Shown piece after piece: positions 37,966-46,846 of a stretch of DNA of 64,000 nucleotides. The notes beneath the pieces were generated by a model that was not told where the DNA came from, ran no database searches, and was given only the letters and a program-made list of their open reading frames with translations. Position 1 is the first letter of the stretch, and each line of letters opens with the position of its first letter. Position numbers and translations under genes: made by a program. The stretch is from Thiobacter sp. AK1 (GTDB lineage: Bacteria > Pseudomonadota > Gammaproteobacteria > Burkholderiales > Thiobacteraceae), in the NCBI RefSeq assembly GCF_039822265.1, contig NZ_JBAJEX010000006.1, positions 108,481-172,480 of the forward strand. The letters run 5' to 3'.

Positions 37966-38817
37966 ATGGCCGTGTTGATGCGGCTGGCCGCGCGTATGCC
38001 CCTGTGGGCGGCGCATGCCGTGGGCGCGCTGTTGGGGTGGCTGGTGTACGCGGCCTCGCCCAGTTACCGCCGCCGTTTCCGTGACCATCTCGCCGCGAGC
38101 AGACTGGCGCCGGATGAGGCAGCCTTGCGCCGGCTGCGTCGTGCGGCCATCGCCCATGCGGGCAAGGCCATGATGGAGCTGGCCGTGATCTGGGGACGCC
38201 CCTTGCCGGAGGTGGTGGCATGGGTGCGGTGCGAGGGTTGGCAGTACGTGGAGGCGGCGCTCGCCGAAGGACGTGGCCTCATCTTGCTCACCCCCCATCT
38301 GGGCTGCTTCGAGGTGGCGGCCCTCTATGCCGCGCAACGCATCCCCCTCACCGTGCTCTACCGGCCGCCGAAATTGCGCTGGTTGGCTAGCCCCATGGCG
38401 AAGGGGCGCGCCCGCGGCGGAATGAAGCTTGCGCCCACCGATGTCACGGGCGTGCGCCGCTTGTTTGCGGCATTGAAACGGGGTGAGGCGGTGGGGCTGC
38501 TGCCGGATCAGGTGCCGGGCGCAGGCGAAGGGGTGTGGGCGCCGTTCTTTGGACGGCCGGCCTACACCATGACGCTGGTGAGTAAGCTGGCGGTGAAAAC
38601 GGGCGCGCCGGTGCTTCTGGCGGTGGCGCGGCGGCTGCCCCGCGGGCGCGGCTACCATCTTTCGCTGCGTCCTCTGCCATTCCCCTTCACCGGCGAGAAG
38701 GTGCAGGATGCCGGGCTCGTCAACGCGGCCATCGAGAGCCTGGTGCGCGAATGCCCCGAGCAGTACCTGTGGAGTTACAACCGTTACAAGCGGCCGCGGG
38801 GCGCGAGGCCGGCCTGA
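37966..38817 (+). CDS. Lipid A biosynthesis acyltransferase (LpxL/HtrB family), first of a pair
   Basis: A protein of 283 residues with an N-terminal membrane helix ([14 protein letters not shown]) and the family's HX4E catalytic motif, TPHLGCFE (His111, Glu116). Later segments [18 protein letters not shown] and [13 protein letters not shown] match LpxL/LpxM. It adds a secondary acyl chain to lipid A at the cytoplasmic face of the inner membrane. It is divergent from metK with 80 bases between starts, and its stop overlaps the start of a second acyltransferase by one base. Confidence 0.9.
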   Translation: MAVLMRLAARMPLWAAHAVGALLGWLVYAASPSYRRRFRDHLAASRLAPDEAALRRLRRAAIAHAGKAMMELAVIWGRPLPEVVAWVRCEGWQYVEAALAEGRGLILLTPHLGCFEVAALYAAQRIPLTVLYRPPKLRWLASPMAKGRARGGMKLAPTDVTGVRRLFAALKRGEAVGLLPDQVPGAGEGVWAPFFGRPAYTMTLVSKLAVKTGAPVLLAVARRLPRGRGYHLSLRPLPFPFTGEKVQDAGLVNAAIESLVRECPEQYLWSYNRYKRPRGARPA

Positions 38818-39686
38818 TGATCGCACGGTTTGGCATTTTCCTCGTCTGGCTTACGCATTTCCTGCCGCTTGCCCTACTCAATCCCCTCGGCCAGGGGGTG
38901 GGGCTTTTGTTTTACGCGCTGGGGCGCGAACGGCGACGGGTGGCGCGCATCAACATCGGCCTGTGCTTTCCCGCGCTTTCCCGGGCCGAGCGGGAACGGC
39001 TGGTGCGCCGCCATTTCCGCGCCTTCGGTCGCAGCTTCCTGGAGCGGGGCATACTGTGGTGGTCGTCACCGCGCCGCATCCGGCGTCTGGTGCGCCTGGA
39101 AGGCGTGGAGCACTGGCAGGCGGTGCGTGGCCGCCCGCTCATTTGGTTTGCGCCCCATTTCGTGGGACTGGATATGGGTGGGGCGCGGCTGGCGTTGGAG
39201 GCGAACGCGGCGTCCATCTACAGCGCGCAGAAGAATCCGGTGTTCGACCGGCTTTTGCTCAAGGGCCGCACCCGCTTCAACGAGCAGCGCCTGTTCTCGC
39301 GCCAGGATGGCGTGCGCGAAGTGGTGAAGGTGATCCGGCAAGGCGTGCCGTTCTATTATTTGCCGGACATGGACTTTGGCCCGCGTGATTCCATCTTCGT
39401 GCCGTTCTTCGACGTGCCTGCAGCGACCATCACTGGGCTTGCACGCCTGGCGAAGCTGGGGCAGGCCGTGGTGCTGCCGGTGGTCACCCGGCAGCTTCCC
39501 GGTGGACAGGGCTATGTGCTGCGTTTCTATCCACCCTGGGAGAATTTCCCGAGCAACGACGTGCTCGCCGACACACGGCGCATGAATGCCTTCATCGAGG
39601 ACCGCGTGCGGGAGATGCCGGAGCAATACTTTTGGCTGCACAAGCGCTTCAAGACACGGCCCCCGGGCGAGCCGCGACTCTACTGA
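38817..39686 (+). CDS. Lipid A biosynthesis acyltransferase (LpxL/LpxM family), second of a pair
   Basis: The product has 289 residues from the ATG of a TGATG overlap. One N-terminal membrane helix and the HX4D motif APHFVGLD (His114, Asp119) are visible. LPDMDFGPRDSIFVPFF and MPEQYFWLHKRFK are the late family motifs. The use of Asp instead of Glu in the motif is the usual LpxL/LpxM form. The tandem pair should add two secondary acyl chains in sequence; which acts first cannot be read from sequence. Confidence 0.9.
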   Translation: MIARFGIFLVWLTHFLPLALLNPLGQGVGLLFYALGRERRRVARINIGLCFPALSRAERERLVRRHFRAFGRSFLERGILWWSSPRRIRRLVRLEGVEHWQAVRGRPLIWFAPHFVGLDMGGARLALEANAASIYSAQKNPVFDRLLLKGRTRFNEQRLFSRQDGVREVVKVIRQGVPFYYLPDMDFGPRDSIFVPFFDVPAATITGLARLAKLGQAVVLPVVTRQLPGGQGYVLRFYPPWENFPSNDVLADTRRMNAFIEDRVREMPEQYFWLHKRFKTRPPGEPRLY

Positions 39687-39694
39687 GAGGCACC

Positions 39695-40369
39695 ATGCAA
39701 CGCGTTCCTGAACCGGAACTGATGGAGGACCCAAAGCAAGCGCGGGCCTATGCCGAGGCGGATTTCGCCGAACCGCATCAGGCCTTCGTGGAGCATTTCC
39801 GGCTTCGCTTTCCCAACTTCCACGGCGGCCGCGTGCTCGATTTGGGCTGCGGGCCGGCGGATGTCACCGTGCGCTTCGCTCGGGCTTTTCCCCACACGCG
39901 CATCACCGCCGTCGATGGCAGCGCCGCCATGCTGGAACTGGCGCGCCAGCGCCTCGCGGCGGAGGCTCTCACGGCGCGCATCGAGCTTGTGCACCTTCGG
40001 CTGCCCGCGCCGTTGGCAGGCCGTTACGACGCCGTGATCTCCAATAGCCTGTTACACCATCTGGCCGACCCATCGGTATTGTGGAAGACCCTGCGCGCCA
40101 CAGCGCGGCCGGGCGCCTGCGTGCTGGTGATGGATTTGATGCGACCCGACTGCATCGAGGAAGCAGAGCGCCTGGTCGCCTGTTATGCGGCCGATGCGCC
40201 GGCCGTGCTGCGCAGGGATTTCTTCAACTCGTTGCTCGCCGCCTATCAGCCACGGGAAGTGGCCGACCAGCTCGCCAAAGCGGGACTAGCGCACTTCCAG
40301 GTGGAGCCGGTGAGCGATCGGCATTGGCTCGCCTGGGGCCGGCTAGCCGATGGGGGGAATGCGTCATGA
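39695..40369 (+). CDS. Class I SAM-dependent methyltransferase
   Basis: The product has 224 residues from ATG 39695 (GAGAGG upstream). Motif I is RVLDLGCGPADVT (residues 46-58), and NSLLHHLADP with VLVMDLMRP are motifs II-III of the methyltransferase-11/25 type. The substrate is unknown. It follows the acyltransferase by eight bases and its stop overlaps the next gene (ATGA), so it is part of one translational chain from lpxL to the Sel1 gene. Confidence 0.82.
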   Translation: MQRVPEPELMEDPKQARAYAEADFAEPHQAFVEHFRLRFPNFHGGRVLDLGCGPADVTVRFARAFPHTRITAVDGSAAMLELARQRLAAEALTARIELVHLRLPAPLAGRYDAVISNSLLHHLADPSVLWKTLRATARPGACVLVMDLMRPDCIEEAERLVACYAADAPAVLRRDFFNSLLAAYQPREVADQLAKAGLAHFQVEPVSDRHWLAWGRLADGGNAS

Positions 40370-40779
40370 CCTTCGTCAATCCACCGCCCGAGGCGATTCG
40401 CGAGTTGCTCAAACGGGTGAAGACCATCGCCGTGGTGGGGCTCTCCCCCAAGCCGGACCGGCCCAGCCATCAGGTGGCGCGCGCGCTCAAGCGCTTTGGC
40501 TACCACATCATCCCGGTCCGCCCAGGCGTGACGGAAATCCTGGGCGAGAAGGCCTATGCCCGTCTGGCCGATGTGCCGGAAACCATCGATCTGGTGGATG
40601 TGTTTCGTGCGCCAGCGCAACTGGATGCCATCGTGGACGAGTGCATCCGCCTGAAGATTCCCGCGCTGTGGATCCAGGAGGGCATCGTCAACGAGGCCGC
40701 CGCCCAGCGAGCGCGTGAGGCCGGCCTCATCGTTGTGATGGACCGCTGCCTGTACAAGGACTATGTGGCGAACCTCTAG
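40366..40779 (+). CDS. CoA-binding domain protein (YccU-like)
   Basis: The protein has 137 residues with a Rossmann-type CoA-binding domain: IAVVGLSPKPDRPSHQVAR, then HIIPVRPGV and VDVFRAP, and a final MDRCLYKDY. This is the YccU/succinyl-CoA-ligase-like small CoA-binding family of unknown function. The start ATG at 40366 overlaps the methyltransferase stop; a longer frame from 40081 lies wholly inside that gene. It overlaps the following gene by 17 bases. Confidence 0.85.
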   Translation: MTFVNPPPEAIRELLKRVKTIAVVGLSPKPDRPSHQVARALKRFGYHIIPVRPGVTEILGEKAYARLADVPETIDLVDVFRAPAQLDAIVDECIRLKIPALWIQEGIVNEAAAQRAREAGLIVVMDRCLYKDYVANL

Positions 40780-41779
40780 GCGCGTGGTCGCGGCCCTGTG
40801 TGTGGTGGCCTTGGGGCTGACCCGGGCACAGGCGCATGGCGACGACCTGGAACAAGGGCAGGCCGCCTATCGCGCCGGCGATTACGCCCAGGCCTTCGTC
40901 ATGCTCGCACCGCTGGCGGAGCAGGGTGTGCACGAGGCGGAGTATGTGCTGGGGGAAATGTATCGCAAGGGCGCAGGCGTGGTGGCGGACCGGGCCGAGG
41001 CCGTGGGCTGGCTCACTCGCGCCGCCAGCGCGGGTTACGTGCCCGCGCAAATCGCCCTGGGTGAGCTCTTGCAAGCCGCAGGTGATGGCCAGGATCTGGA
41101 AGGCGCGCTCGCGTGGCTTAAGCGCGCGGCGGAGCATGGCGAAGCCGACGCCTGTTTCCGTCTGGGCCTTCATTACATTCGCGTGGCAGCCCATCGGGAC
41201 TTTGCCGAAGCGGCCCAGTGGATGCGCCGCGCCGCGCTTAAGGGCCATGCCGAGGCCCAGTATTTTCTGGCGCGTCTATTGCTGGATGGGCGAGGCGTGG
41301 AGGCGGACGAGGCGCAGGCCCGTAGCTGGTTCGAGCAAGCGGCGCGCCAAGGCCACGGGCGCGCCCAGCGCTTCCTGGTGGTGCTGGCCCGGCCGGACAC
41401 GCCCGACCGCGCCCTGGAACTACGCGAGTTGCGCCGGCATCTCGCCGCCGGCACGGTGCGGCTTAGCGGGGTGAGCACGGACCCCAGTTATGGCACACGG
41501 GAAAAGCCCATTCGCGCCGGTCGCGACTATGGCGCCCAGTGGGCCTACCTCAACGCGCTGCGCGGCCCGCGCGGTGAGGTGGTGCACTACCGCAGCCTCG
41601 GTCCCTGCTGCTTCTTCAACCACCCGGATGCGCCACGGGGCAAGGCCTTTCTCGACCGCTATGAAGTCCAATACCGGGGCGGCGCGCCCGCTATACTCTA
41701 CTTCACCCTATTTTCCGACGAAGTTCGCCTGGAAGCGCCGGCGGGCTTCGATGTTGCGCCCTTTACCGCGGATGAATGA
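40763..41779 (+). CDS. Secreted Sel1-repeat protein
   Basis: This protein of 338 residues has a signal peptide (RRVVAALCVVALGLTRAQA) and four or five Sel1-type helical repeats in residues 30-210, seen as AEYVLGEMYRKGAGV, ADACFRLGLHYIRV and AEAQYFLARLLLDGRGV. The C-terminal third is different: a domain with SLGPCCFFNHPDAPRGKAFLDR and APAILYFTLF that I do not recognise. Sel1 repeats bind proteins, so a periplasmic adaptor role is likely. The start overlaps the CoA-binding gene. Confidence 0.78.
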   Translation: MWRTSRRVVAALCVVALGLTRAQAHGDDLEQGQAAYRAGDYAQAFVMLAPLAEQGVHEAEYVLGEMYRKGAGVVADRAEAVGWLTRAASAGYVPAQIALGELLQAAGDGQDLEGALAWLKRAAEHGEADACFRLGLHYIRVAAHRDFAEAAQWMRRAALKGHAEAQYFLARLLLDGRGVEADEAQARSWFEQAARQGHGRAQRFLVVLARPDTPDRALELRELRRHLAAGTVRLSGVSTDPSYGTREKPIRAGRDYGAQWAYLNALRGPRGEVVHYRSLGPCCFFNHPDAPRGKAFLDRYEVQYRGGAPAILYFTLFSDEVRLEAPAGFDVAPFTADE

Positions 41780-41847
41780 GCCCCGGCTCGAGCGCGGCTC
41801 AAGCCCTTGCCACAGGGGCTTCTGGGAGGGGCTTTGGCGTCGGTTCC

Positions 41848-42316
41848 ATTGAGCTTCACGAAAGTCGTTGACAGGCTGCGCAAGTCAAACGTCATGCCCG
41901 CGCAAGCGGGAATCCAGACCCACGTGGCCAGGAGCCCTGGGGTCAGGCCTTTACTTTCGGAGCCCTGGGGTCAGGCCTTTACTTTCTACAATCGAGGGTC
42001 GAGGCTTAGCCACCGCCGCTTCCTGGATTCCGGGTCGCCTTCGGCGCTCGCACAAGTCCGGGGTCAGGCCTTTACTTTCTACAAGCGGAGCCCTGGGGTC
42101 AGGCCTTTACTTTCTACAATCGAGGGTCGAGGCTTAGCCCCCGCCGCTTCCTGGATTCCGGGTCGCCTTCGGCGCCCGGAATGACGGTGGAGGCGTCATT
42201 CCCGCCCCTGCGTCATTCCCGCGCAAGCGGGAATCCAGGGTATTCTTGGCCGTTTTCTGGGTCCCCGCTTTCGCAGGGACGACGTAAAGGTGTCACCGAC
42301 TTACGTAACGCTCAAT
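41848..42316. repeat. MITE copy C, enlarged by an inserted REP/RAYT-end cluster
   Basis: The ends ATTGAGC (41848) and GCTCAAT (to 42316) are MITE ends, in the opposite orientation to copies A and B. The middle is interrupted by about 310 bases of REP hairpins and four RAYT-end motifs, all in reverse orientation (near 41938, 41966, 42060, 42094). The right end abuts the 5' side of dapF. The preceding 41780-41847 holds a REP-family copy. Confidence 0.82.
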
Positions 42317-42344
42317 GGGTGGAGTGATGTCACGATCAAAAGCC

Positions 42345-43175
42345 ATGCGCCTACGCTTTACCAAAATGCACGGCCTGGGCAACGATTTCGTCGTTTTCGA
42401 CGCCATCCACCAGGACGTGAAGCTCAGCCGCGAGCAGTGTCGCTTCCTCGCCGACCGGCATTTCGGCGTAGGCTGCGACCAGATCCTCCTGGTGGAGCGG
42501 CCCACCGTGGCGGATGCCGATTTTCGCTATCGCATCTTCAACGCCGATGGCGGCGAGGTGGAGCAGTGCGGCAACGGTGCGCGCTGCTTCGTGCGCTTCG
42601 TCCACGACAAGGGGCTCACCGATAAGAAGCAAATCCGCGTCGAGACCAAGGCTGGCATCATCGTGCCGCGCCTGGAGGACGATGGCCAGGTGACGGTGGA
42701 CATGGGTGTGCCCCGCTTCGAGCCCAAGGAGATCCCATTTCTCACCGACAAGCGCGCCTCCACCTATTTGCTGAGTGTGGGCGCGAAAATCGTCGAGGTG
42801 TCGGTGCTGTCCATGGGCAATCCACACGCGGTGCAAGTCGTGGATCAGGTGGAGACCGCACCGGTGGCCCACGATGGGCCGCTCATCGAGCATCACCCGA
42901 GTTTTCCCAATCGGGTCAATGCCGGCTTCATGGAAGTGGTAAGCCGGGATCACATCCGCCTGCGGGTGTGGGAACGGGGCGCAGGTGAGACGCTGGCCTG
43001 CGGCACGGGGGCGTGCGCCGCGGTCGTGGCCGGCATCACGCGTGGCCTGTTGGCGCATCGCGTGCGCGTCGCCACGCGTGGGGGTGAGCTCACCGTGCGC
43101 TGGGCGGGCGATAATCATCACGTGTTCATGACGGGGCCGGCGGTGACGGTGTTCGAGGGCGAGATCGAGCTGTGA
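42345..43175 (+). CDS. dapF: Diaminopimelate epimerase
   Basis: The product has 276 residues from ATG 42345, giving the usual N-terminus [15 protein letters not shown]. Upstream in-frame ATGs at 42327 and 42315 exist, but the first has its purine stretch too close and the second lies on the MITE edge. The two catalytic cysteines are Cys75 in QCGNGARC and Cys219 in ACGTGAC. It converts LL- to meso-diaminopimelate for lysine and peptidoglycan. The MITE must supply or interrupt its leader. Confidence 0.93.
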   Translation: MRLRFTKMHGLGNDFVVFDAIHQDVKLSREQCRFLADRHFGVGCDQILLVERPTVADADFRYRIFNADGGEVEQCGNGARCFVRFVHDKGLTDKKQIRVETKAGIIVPRLEDDGQVTVDMGVPRFEPKEIPFLTDKRASTYLLSVGAKIVEVSVLSMGNPHAVQVVDQVETAPVAHDGPLIEHHPSFPNRVNAGFMEVVSRDHIRLRVWERGAGETLACGTGACAAVVAGITRGLLAHRVRVATRGGELTVRWAGDNHHVFMTGPAVTVFEGEIEL

Positions 43176-43251
43176 AAGCGAAAGCGGGCGCGGCGCGCCA
43201 GCGCTTGCTTTATACTCGGCATTTTCAGGGACGGACCAGCAAAGGACCACG

Positions 43252-43920
43252 ATGAAACTGGAAGCGGAAGACGTGGCGCGCTACCTTCGGGAACATCCGG
43301 AATTCTTCGAAACCCACGCGCACCTGCTCACCGAGATCAACATTCCCCATCCCCATGGCGGTCGCACCATCTCCCTTGCCGAGCGCCAGCTTCTGGCCTT
43401 GCGCGACAAGAATGCCCTGCTCGAATCCAAGCTGCGCGAGCTGATCCAGTTCGGCGAGGAAAACGATGCCCTCGGGGAACGGGTGCACCGCTTCAGTCTG
43501 GCCTTGCTCATGGCCAACAGTCTGGAAGCGACCTTGCACGCCATCCACTACAACCTGCGCGAGGATTTTGCTGTACCCCATGTCGCCATGCGCCTGTGGG
43601 AGGGCATGGAAAGTCACCCAGGTGTAACAGAGTTCTCCGGCACCAGTAAGGAACTGCGCGTGTATGCAGACAGCCTCGCCAATCCCGTTTGCGGCTCGCA
43701 CGCCCTCTATGAGACGGGGACCTGGTTCGGCGAGGACAGTGCCCGCCTCAAGTCCTTCGCCATGGTGGCCCTGCGTGCGGAACATGCATTCGGCTTCCTG
43801 GTGCTGGCCAGCGAAGACCCGCAGCGGTTCTATCAAGGCATGGGCACGTTGTATCTCAAGCGGCTGGGGGAACTGATCAGCGTCGCCCTCAAGCGTTATC
43901 TTCCCAGTGAAACCCTCTGA
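43252..43920 (+). CDS. DUF484 family protein (GAF-like)
   Basis: The protein has 222 residues. The N-terminus VARYLREHPEFFETHAHLL and SLAERQLLALRDKN are the hallmark of DUF484; a coiled-coil stretch follows, then a GAF-like domain to the end. Function is unknown, but the gene sits between dapF and xerC in many proteobacteria. It overlaps xerC by 14 bases and is co-translated. Start ATG 43252 lies 76 bases after dapF. Confidence 0.88.
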   Translation: MKLEAEDVARYLREHPEFFETHAHLLTEINIPHPHGGRTISLAERQLLALRDKNALLESKLRELIQFGEENDALGERVHRFSLALLMANSLEATLHAIHYNLREDFAVPHVAMRLWEGMESHPGVTEFSGTSKELRVYADSLANPVCGSHALYETGTWFGEDSARLKSFAMVALRAEHAFGFLVLASEDPQRFYQGMGTLYLKRLGELISVALKRYLPSETL

Positions 43921-44821
43921 GGCACACGCTGGCGCGGCGTCCCTGCTCGCCGGCTTCCTATCGCACCTGGCCCATGAGCGGCGGCTGTCGCCCCATACCG
44001 TCGCCGCCTATGGACGCGATGTCCGGCTGCTTATCGAGAAGGCGGGCTCCGTTCCCCTCGATGGGTTGAGCGTGCATCACATCCGCCGCTTCCTCGGCCA
44101 GCTCAGCGCCAGCGGCCTGTCGGGCAAGTCCGCCGCGCGCATCCTCTCCGCGTGGCGCACTTTCTTCCGTTGGCTGGCGCGCGATCATGGTTTTGGCTGC
44201 AATCCCTGCGATGGTTTGCGTGCGCCGAAAGCGGAGAAGAAATTGCCGGCGGCGCTGTCGCCGGACCGTGCTGGCCGCCTCATGCAGGTGGAGGGCGACA
44301 CGCCACTGGCCCTGCGCGACCAGGCGTTGCTGGAGCTACTCTATTCCTCGGGGCTCAGGCTGTCCGAGCTCACGGGCCTTGCCGTGCAGGACGTGGATTT
44401 CCAAAGTGGCGAGGTGCGGGTCACCGGCAAGGGCGCCAAGACGCGGGTGGTGCCGGTGGGGCGCTTCGCCCTCGAGGCGCTGCGCCGCTGGCTGGCGGTG
44501 CGCGCCCAATGGGCGGCTTCCGATGTGGCCGCTCTGTTCGTCAGCCGGCGGGGTCGGCCCATGAGTCCGCGCACGGTGCAGCTGCGCGTGGAATACTGGG
44601 CGAAGCGCTTGGGCCTGGGTCAGCACGTGCATCCCCACATGTTGCGCCATTCCTTCGCTTCCCACCTGCTGCAATCCAGCGGCGATCTGCGCGCGGTGCA
44701 GGAGATGTTGGGACATGCCAACATTTCCACCACCCAGGTCTATACCCATCTCGATTGGCAGCACCTGGCGAAGGTGTACGATGCCACGCATCCGCGCGCC
44801 AGGAAGAACACCAAACCCTAA
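43907..44821 (+). CDS. xerC: Tyrosine recombinase XerC
   Basis: The product has 304 residues: an N-terminal SAM-like DNA-binding domain and a C-terminal catalytic domain. Active-site residues are Arg151 (SGLRLSEL), Lys175 (TGKGAK), His244 and Arg247 (HPHMLRHSF), His270 (LGHANIS) and the nucleophile Tyr279 (VYTH). With XerD it resolves chromosome dimers at dif. Because it follows dapF-DUF484 it is the housekeeping enzyme and not a phage integrase. A REP pair follows. Confidence 0.95.
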   Translation: MKPSEAHAGAASLLAGFLSHLAHERRLSPHTVAAYGRDVRLLIEKAGSVPLDGLSVHHIRRFLGQLSASGLSGKSAARILSAWRTFFRWLARDHGFGCNPCDGLRAPKAEKKLPAALSPDRAGRLMQVEGDTPLALRDQALLELLYSSGLRLSELTGLAVQDVDFQSGEVRVTGKGAKTRVVPVGRFALEALRRWLAVRAQWAASDVAALFVSRRGRPMSPRTVQLRVEYWAKRLGLGQHVHPHMLRHSFASHLLQSSGDLRAVQEMLGHANISTTQVYTHLDWQHLAKVYDATHPRARKNTKP

Positions 44822-44831
44822 GCGGCAGCAA

Positions 44832-44883
44832 TTGGGGCTTACGCCCCGCCCACAGGGGTTGTGGGCGGCGCTTTAGCGGCGCG
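44832..44883. repeat. REP-like pair after xerC
   Basis: GGGGCTTACGCCCCGCCCAC with AGGGGTTGTGGGCGGCGCTT and TAGCGGCG: both arms of the second REP family back to back. Confidence 0.65.
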
Positions 44884-44908
44884 CCTGGGGCGCAAACCAT
44901 CAGCCATC

Positions 44909-45060
44909 TATCGAGCTTTACGAAAGTCGTTGACAGGCCGCGTAAGTGAAACGTCATGGCCGCGCAAGCGGGAATCCCAAGTGTTCTTGGCCATTTTCCT
45001 GGGTTCGCGCTTTCGCGGGGACGACACAGCAATGCCACCTAGTTCACGTAACGCTCAATA
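44909..45060. repeat. MITE copy D (152 bp) upstream of rlmI
   Basis: TATCGAGC at the left end and ACGCTCAATA at the right end, same orientation as copies C and E. It includes GTCGTTGACAGGCCGCG and the GGGTTCGCGCTTTCGCGGGG hairpin, slightly decayed. It ends 29 bases ahead of the rlmI start. Confidence 0.85.
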
Positions 45061-45089
45061 GGTAACACGCAGTCGATGGTAACGCCGCC

Positions 45090-46271
45090 ATGACCCGACT
45101 CATCCTCAAACCAGGCCGCGACAAGTCCTTGCGGCGCCGTCACCCTTGGATCTTTTCCGGGGCGGTGGCGCGCGTGGTGGGCAGCGTGCGGCCTGGGGAT
45201 ACCGTCGCGGTGGAGGATGACCGTGGCGCCTTCCTGGCGTGGGCCGCCTACAATCCCCGCTCCCAGATTTGCGCCCGGGTCTGGAGCTTCGATGCCAGGG
45301 AGGAGGTGGATGAAGCCTTCTTTTACCGCCGTGTTACTGCGGCCTTGGCGGCCCGGGATCATCCGGATCTGGATCCCAACTTCTGCCGCGTGATCCATGG
45401 TGAAGCCGATGGCTTGCCGGGGGTGATCGCCGATCGCTATGGCGATACGGTCGTCGTGCAACTTAGCACCGCCGGCGCGGACGCCTGGCGCGAGACTATT
45501 GCCGATGCGCTCATGGCGCTGCCGGGCGTGGCCCGTGTGTTCGAGCGTTCCGACCTGGACGTGCGCGCGCTGGAAGGGCTTGCCCCACGCGTCGGCGTGT
45601 TGCGCGGTGATGCGCCACCGGAGGCGATCGAGATTGTCGAAGCGGGCGTGCGTTTCCTGGTGGACGTGCACCGTGGGCACAAGACCGGCTTCTATCTGGA
45701 CCAGCGGGTCAACCGGCAGGCAGTGGGTCGGTTGGCGCAGGGGCGACGCGTGCTCAATTGTTTTTGCTACACCGGTGGCTTTACGCTGCATGCCCTGGCG
45801 CAGGGGGCGACCCACGTCACCTCCATCGATAGCGCCGGCGAGGCACTGGCCTGGGGCCAGCGCCAGCTGGCACTCAATGGTTTCGATGCCGCGCGCGTGG
45901 AATGGGTGGAAGGCGACGTCTTCCGTATGCTGCGCGCCTATCGAGATGCCGGGCGACGTTTCGACCTCATCGTGCTGGATCCGCCCAAGTTCGCGCCCAC
46001 TGCGGCCCAGGTCGAAAAAGCCGCGCGGGGTTACAAGGACATCAACTGGTTGGCTTTGCGTCTGCTGGCGCCGGGTGGGTGGCTAGCGACCTTCTCCTGC
46101 TCGGGCGGTGTCTCCGAAGCGCTGTTCCAGAAAATCGTCGCCGGTGCCGCGCTCGATGCGGGCGTGGAAGCAAGCATCGTCGCGCGCTTCCACCAAAGTC
46201 CCGACCACCCGGTGCGGCTATCGTTTCCGGAGGGTGGGTATCTGAAAGGATTGCTATGTCGAGTCCCCTGA
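45090..46271 (+). CDS. rlmI: 23S rRNA (cytosine) methyltransferase RlmI-like
   Basis: The product has 393 residues: an N-terminal PUA domain (RRHPWIFSGAVARV, GDTVAVEDDRGAFLAWAAYN), a linker with HGEADGLPGVIADRYGD, and a class I methyltransferase with NCFCYTGGF and LDPPKF. This is the RlmI family that makes m5C1962 in 23S rRNA. There is no ribosome-binding site in the 29 bases that separate the start from the MITE, so expression signals may come from the element. It overlaps the next gene by 16 bases. Confidence 0.88.
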   Translation: MTRLILKPGRDKSLRRRHPWIFSGAVARVVGSVRPGDTVAVEDDRGAFLAWAAYNPRSQICARVWSFDAREEVDEAFFYRRVTAALAARDHPDLDPNFCRVIHGEADGLPGVIADRYGDTVVVQLSTAGADAWRETIADALMALPGVARVFERSDLDVRALEGLAPRVGVLRGDAPPEAIEIVEAGVRFLVDVHRGHKTGFYLDQRVNRQAVGRLAQGRRVLNCFCYTGGFTLHALAQGATHVTSIDSAGEALAWGQRQLALNGFDAARVEWVEGDVFRMLRAYRDAGRRFDLIVLDPPKFAPTAAQVEKAARGYKDINWLALRLLAPGGWLATFSCSGGVSEALFQKIVAGAALDAGVEASIVARFHQSPDHPVRLSFPEGGYLKGLLCRVP

Positions 46272-46609
46272 AGCTACCGTTGTCTGCCCGCGCCTGGGGT
46301 CGCGAGGACTTCCTCACCGTGCTGCAAAGAGAGTTGGAAGCCCTGCCGCCTGAGGCGTTGCCACTTAATGAAGGCCTTAGCGGGACCAGTCATCTGGCGC
46401 CCGAACCTCACCAGGTGCGTGTGATCCGGGTGGAGGGCACGGACAACGTGGTGCGGGCACGGGTGGGCGTGTTCTATGCTGGCATCCTCGCCGGCTGTAG
46501 CTGTGCAGATGATCCCACACCGGTGGAGCCGCAGCCGGAATACTGCGAGCTCGATTTGCTGCTGGAACTGGCAAGCGGCCACGCCCAGCTTACGCTGCGC
46601 GGGGACTGA
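46256..46609 (+). CDS. Conserved hypothetical protein, 117 residues
   Basis: A small acidic soluble protein without signal peptide. The centre (VRVIRVEGTDNVVRARVGVF) looks like a beta sheet and is followed by a CSCADDPTP stretch with two cysteines, then LLLELASGHAQLTL. The pattern suggests a small single-domain fold. It overlaps the end of rlmI by 16 bases and so is co-translated with it. Its start ATG 46256 is fixed by this overlap. I do not recognise a family of known function. Confidence 0.65.
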   Translation: MSSPLKLPLSARAWGREDFLTVLQRELEALPPEALPLNEGLSGTSHLAPEPHQVRVIRVEGTDNVVRARVGVFYAGILAGCSCADDPTPVEPQPEYCELDLLLELASGHAQLTLRGD

Positions 46610-46693
46610 ACCGGCCGTGGCCTACGCCCAGCCGCCACGGGGACACTGTTTTCTGTGGGAATCCAGCGTCTTGTGCTCGACCCACCACGCTGC

Positions 46694-46844
46694 TATTGAG
46701 CGTGACGCAAGTCGTTGCCAGGCTGCGTAAGTCAAACGTCATTGCCGCGAAAGCGGGAATCCAGTGTATTCTTCGCCATTTTCCAGGGTCAGCGCTTTCG
46801 CGGGGACGACACAAGACTGTTGCCTACTCACGTAACGCGCAATA
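46694..46844. repeat. MITE copy E (151 bp)
   Basis: TATTGAGCGTGACGCAAGT at the left, TTGCGCG at the right in inverted form ending CAATA. Same orientation as copies C and D. The element ends two bases before the ATG of the next gene. Nothing else is seen in 46610-46693. Confidence 0.85.
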
Positions 46845-46846
46845 GT

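Noticed and set aside
42315..42345. dapF start at 42315
   Set aside because: That ATG overlaps the MITE end and adds residues before the conserved N-terminus; 42345 gives the usual protein length.
43907..44821. Phage or integron integrase
   Set aside because: Sequence and the dapF-DUF484 context identify housekeeping XerC.
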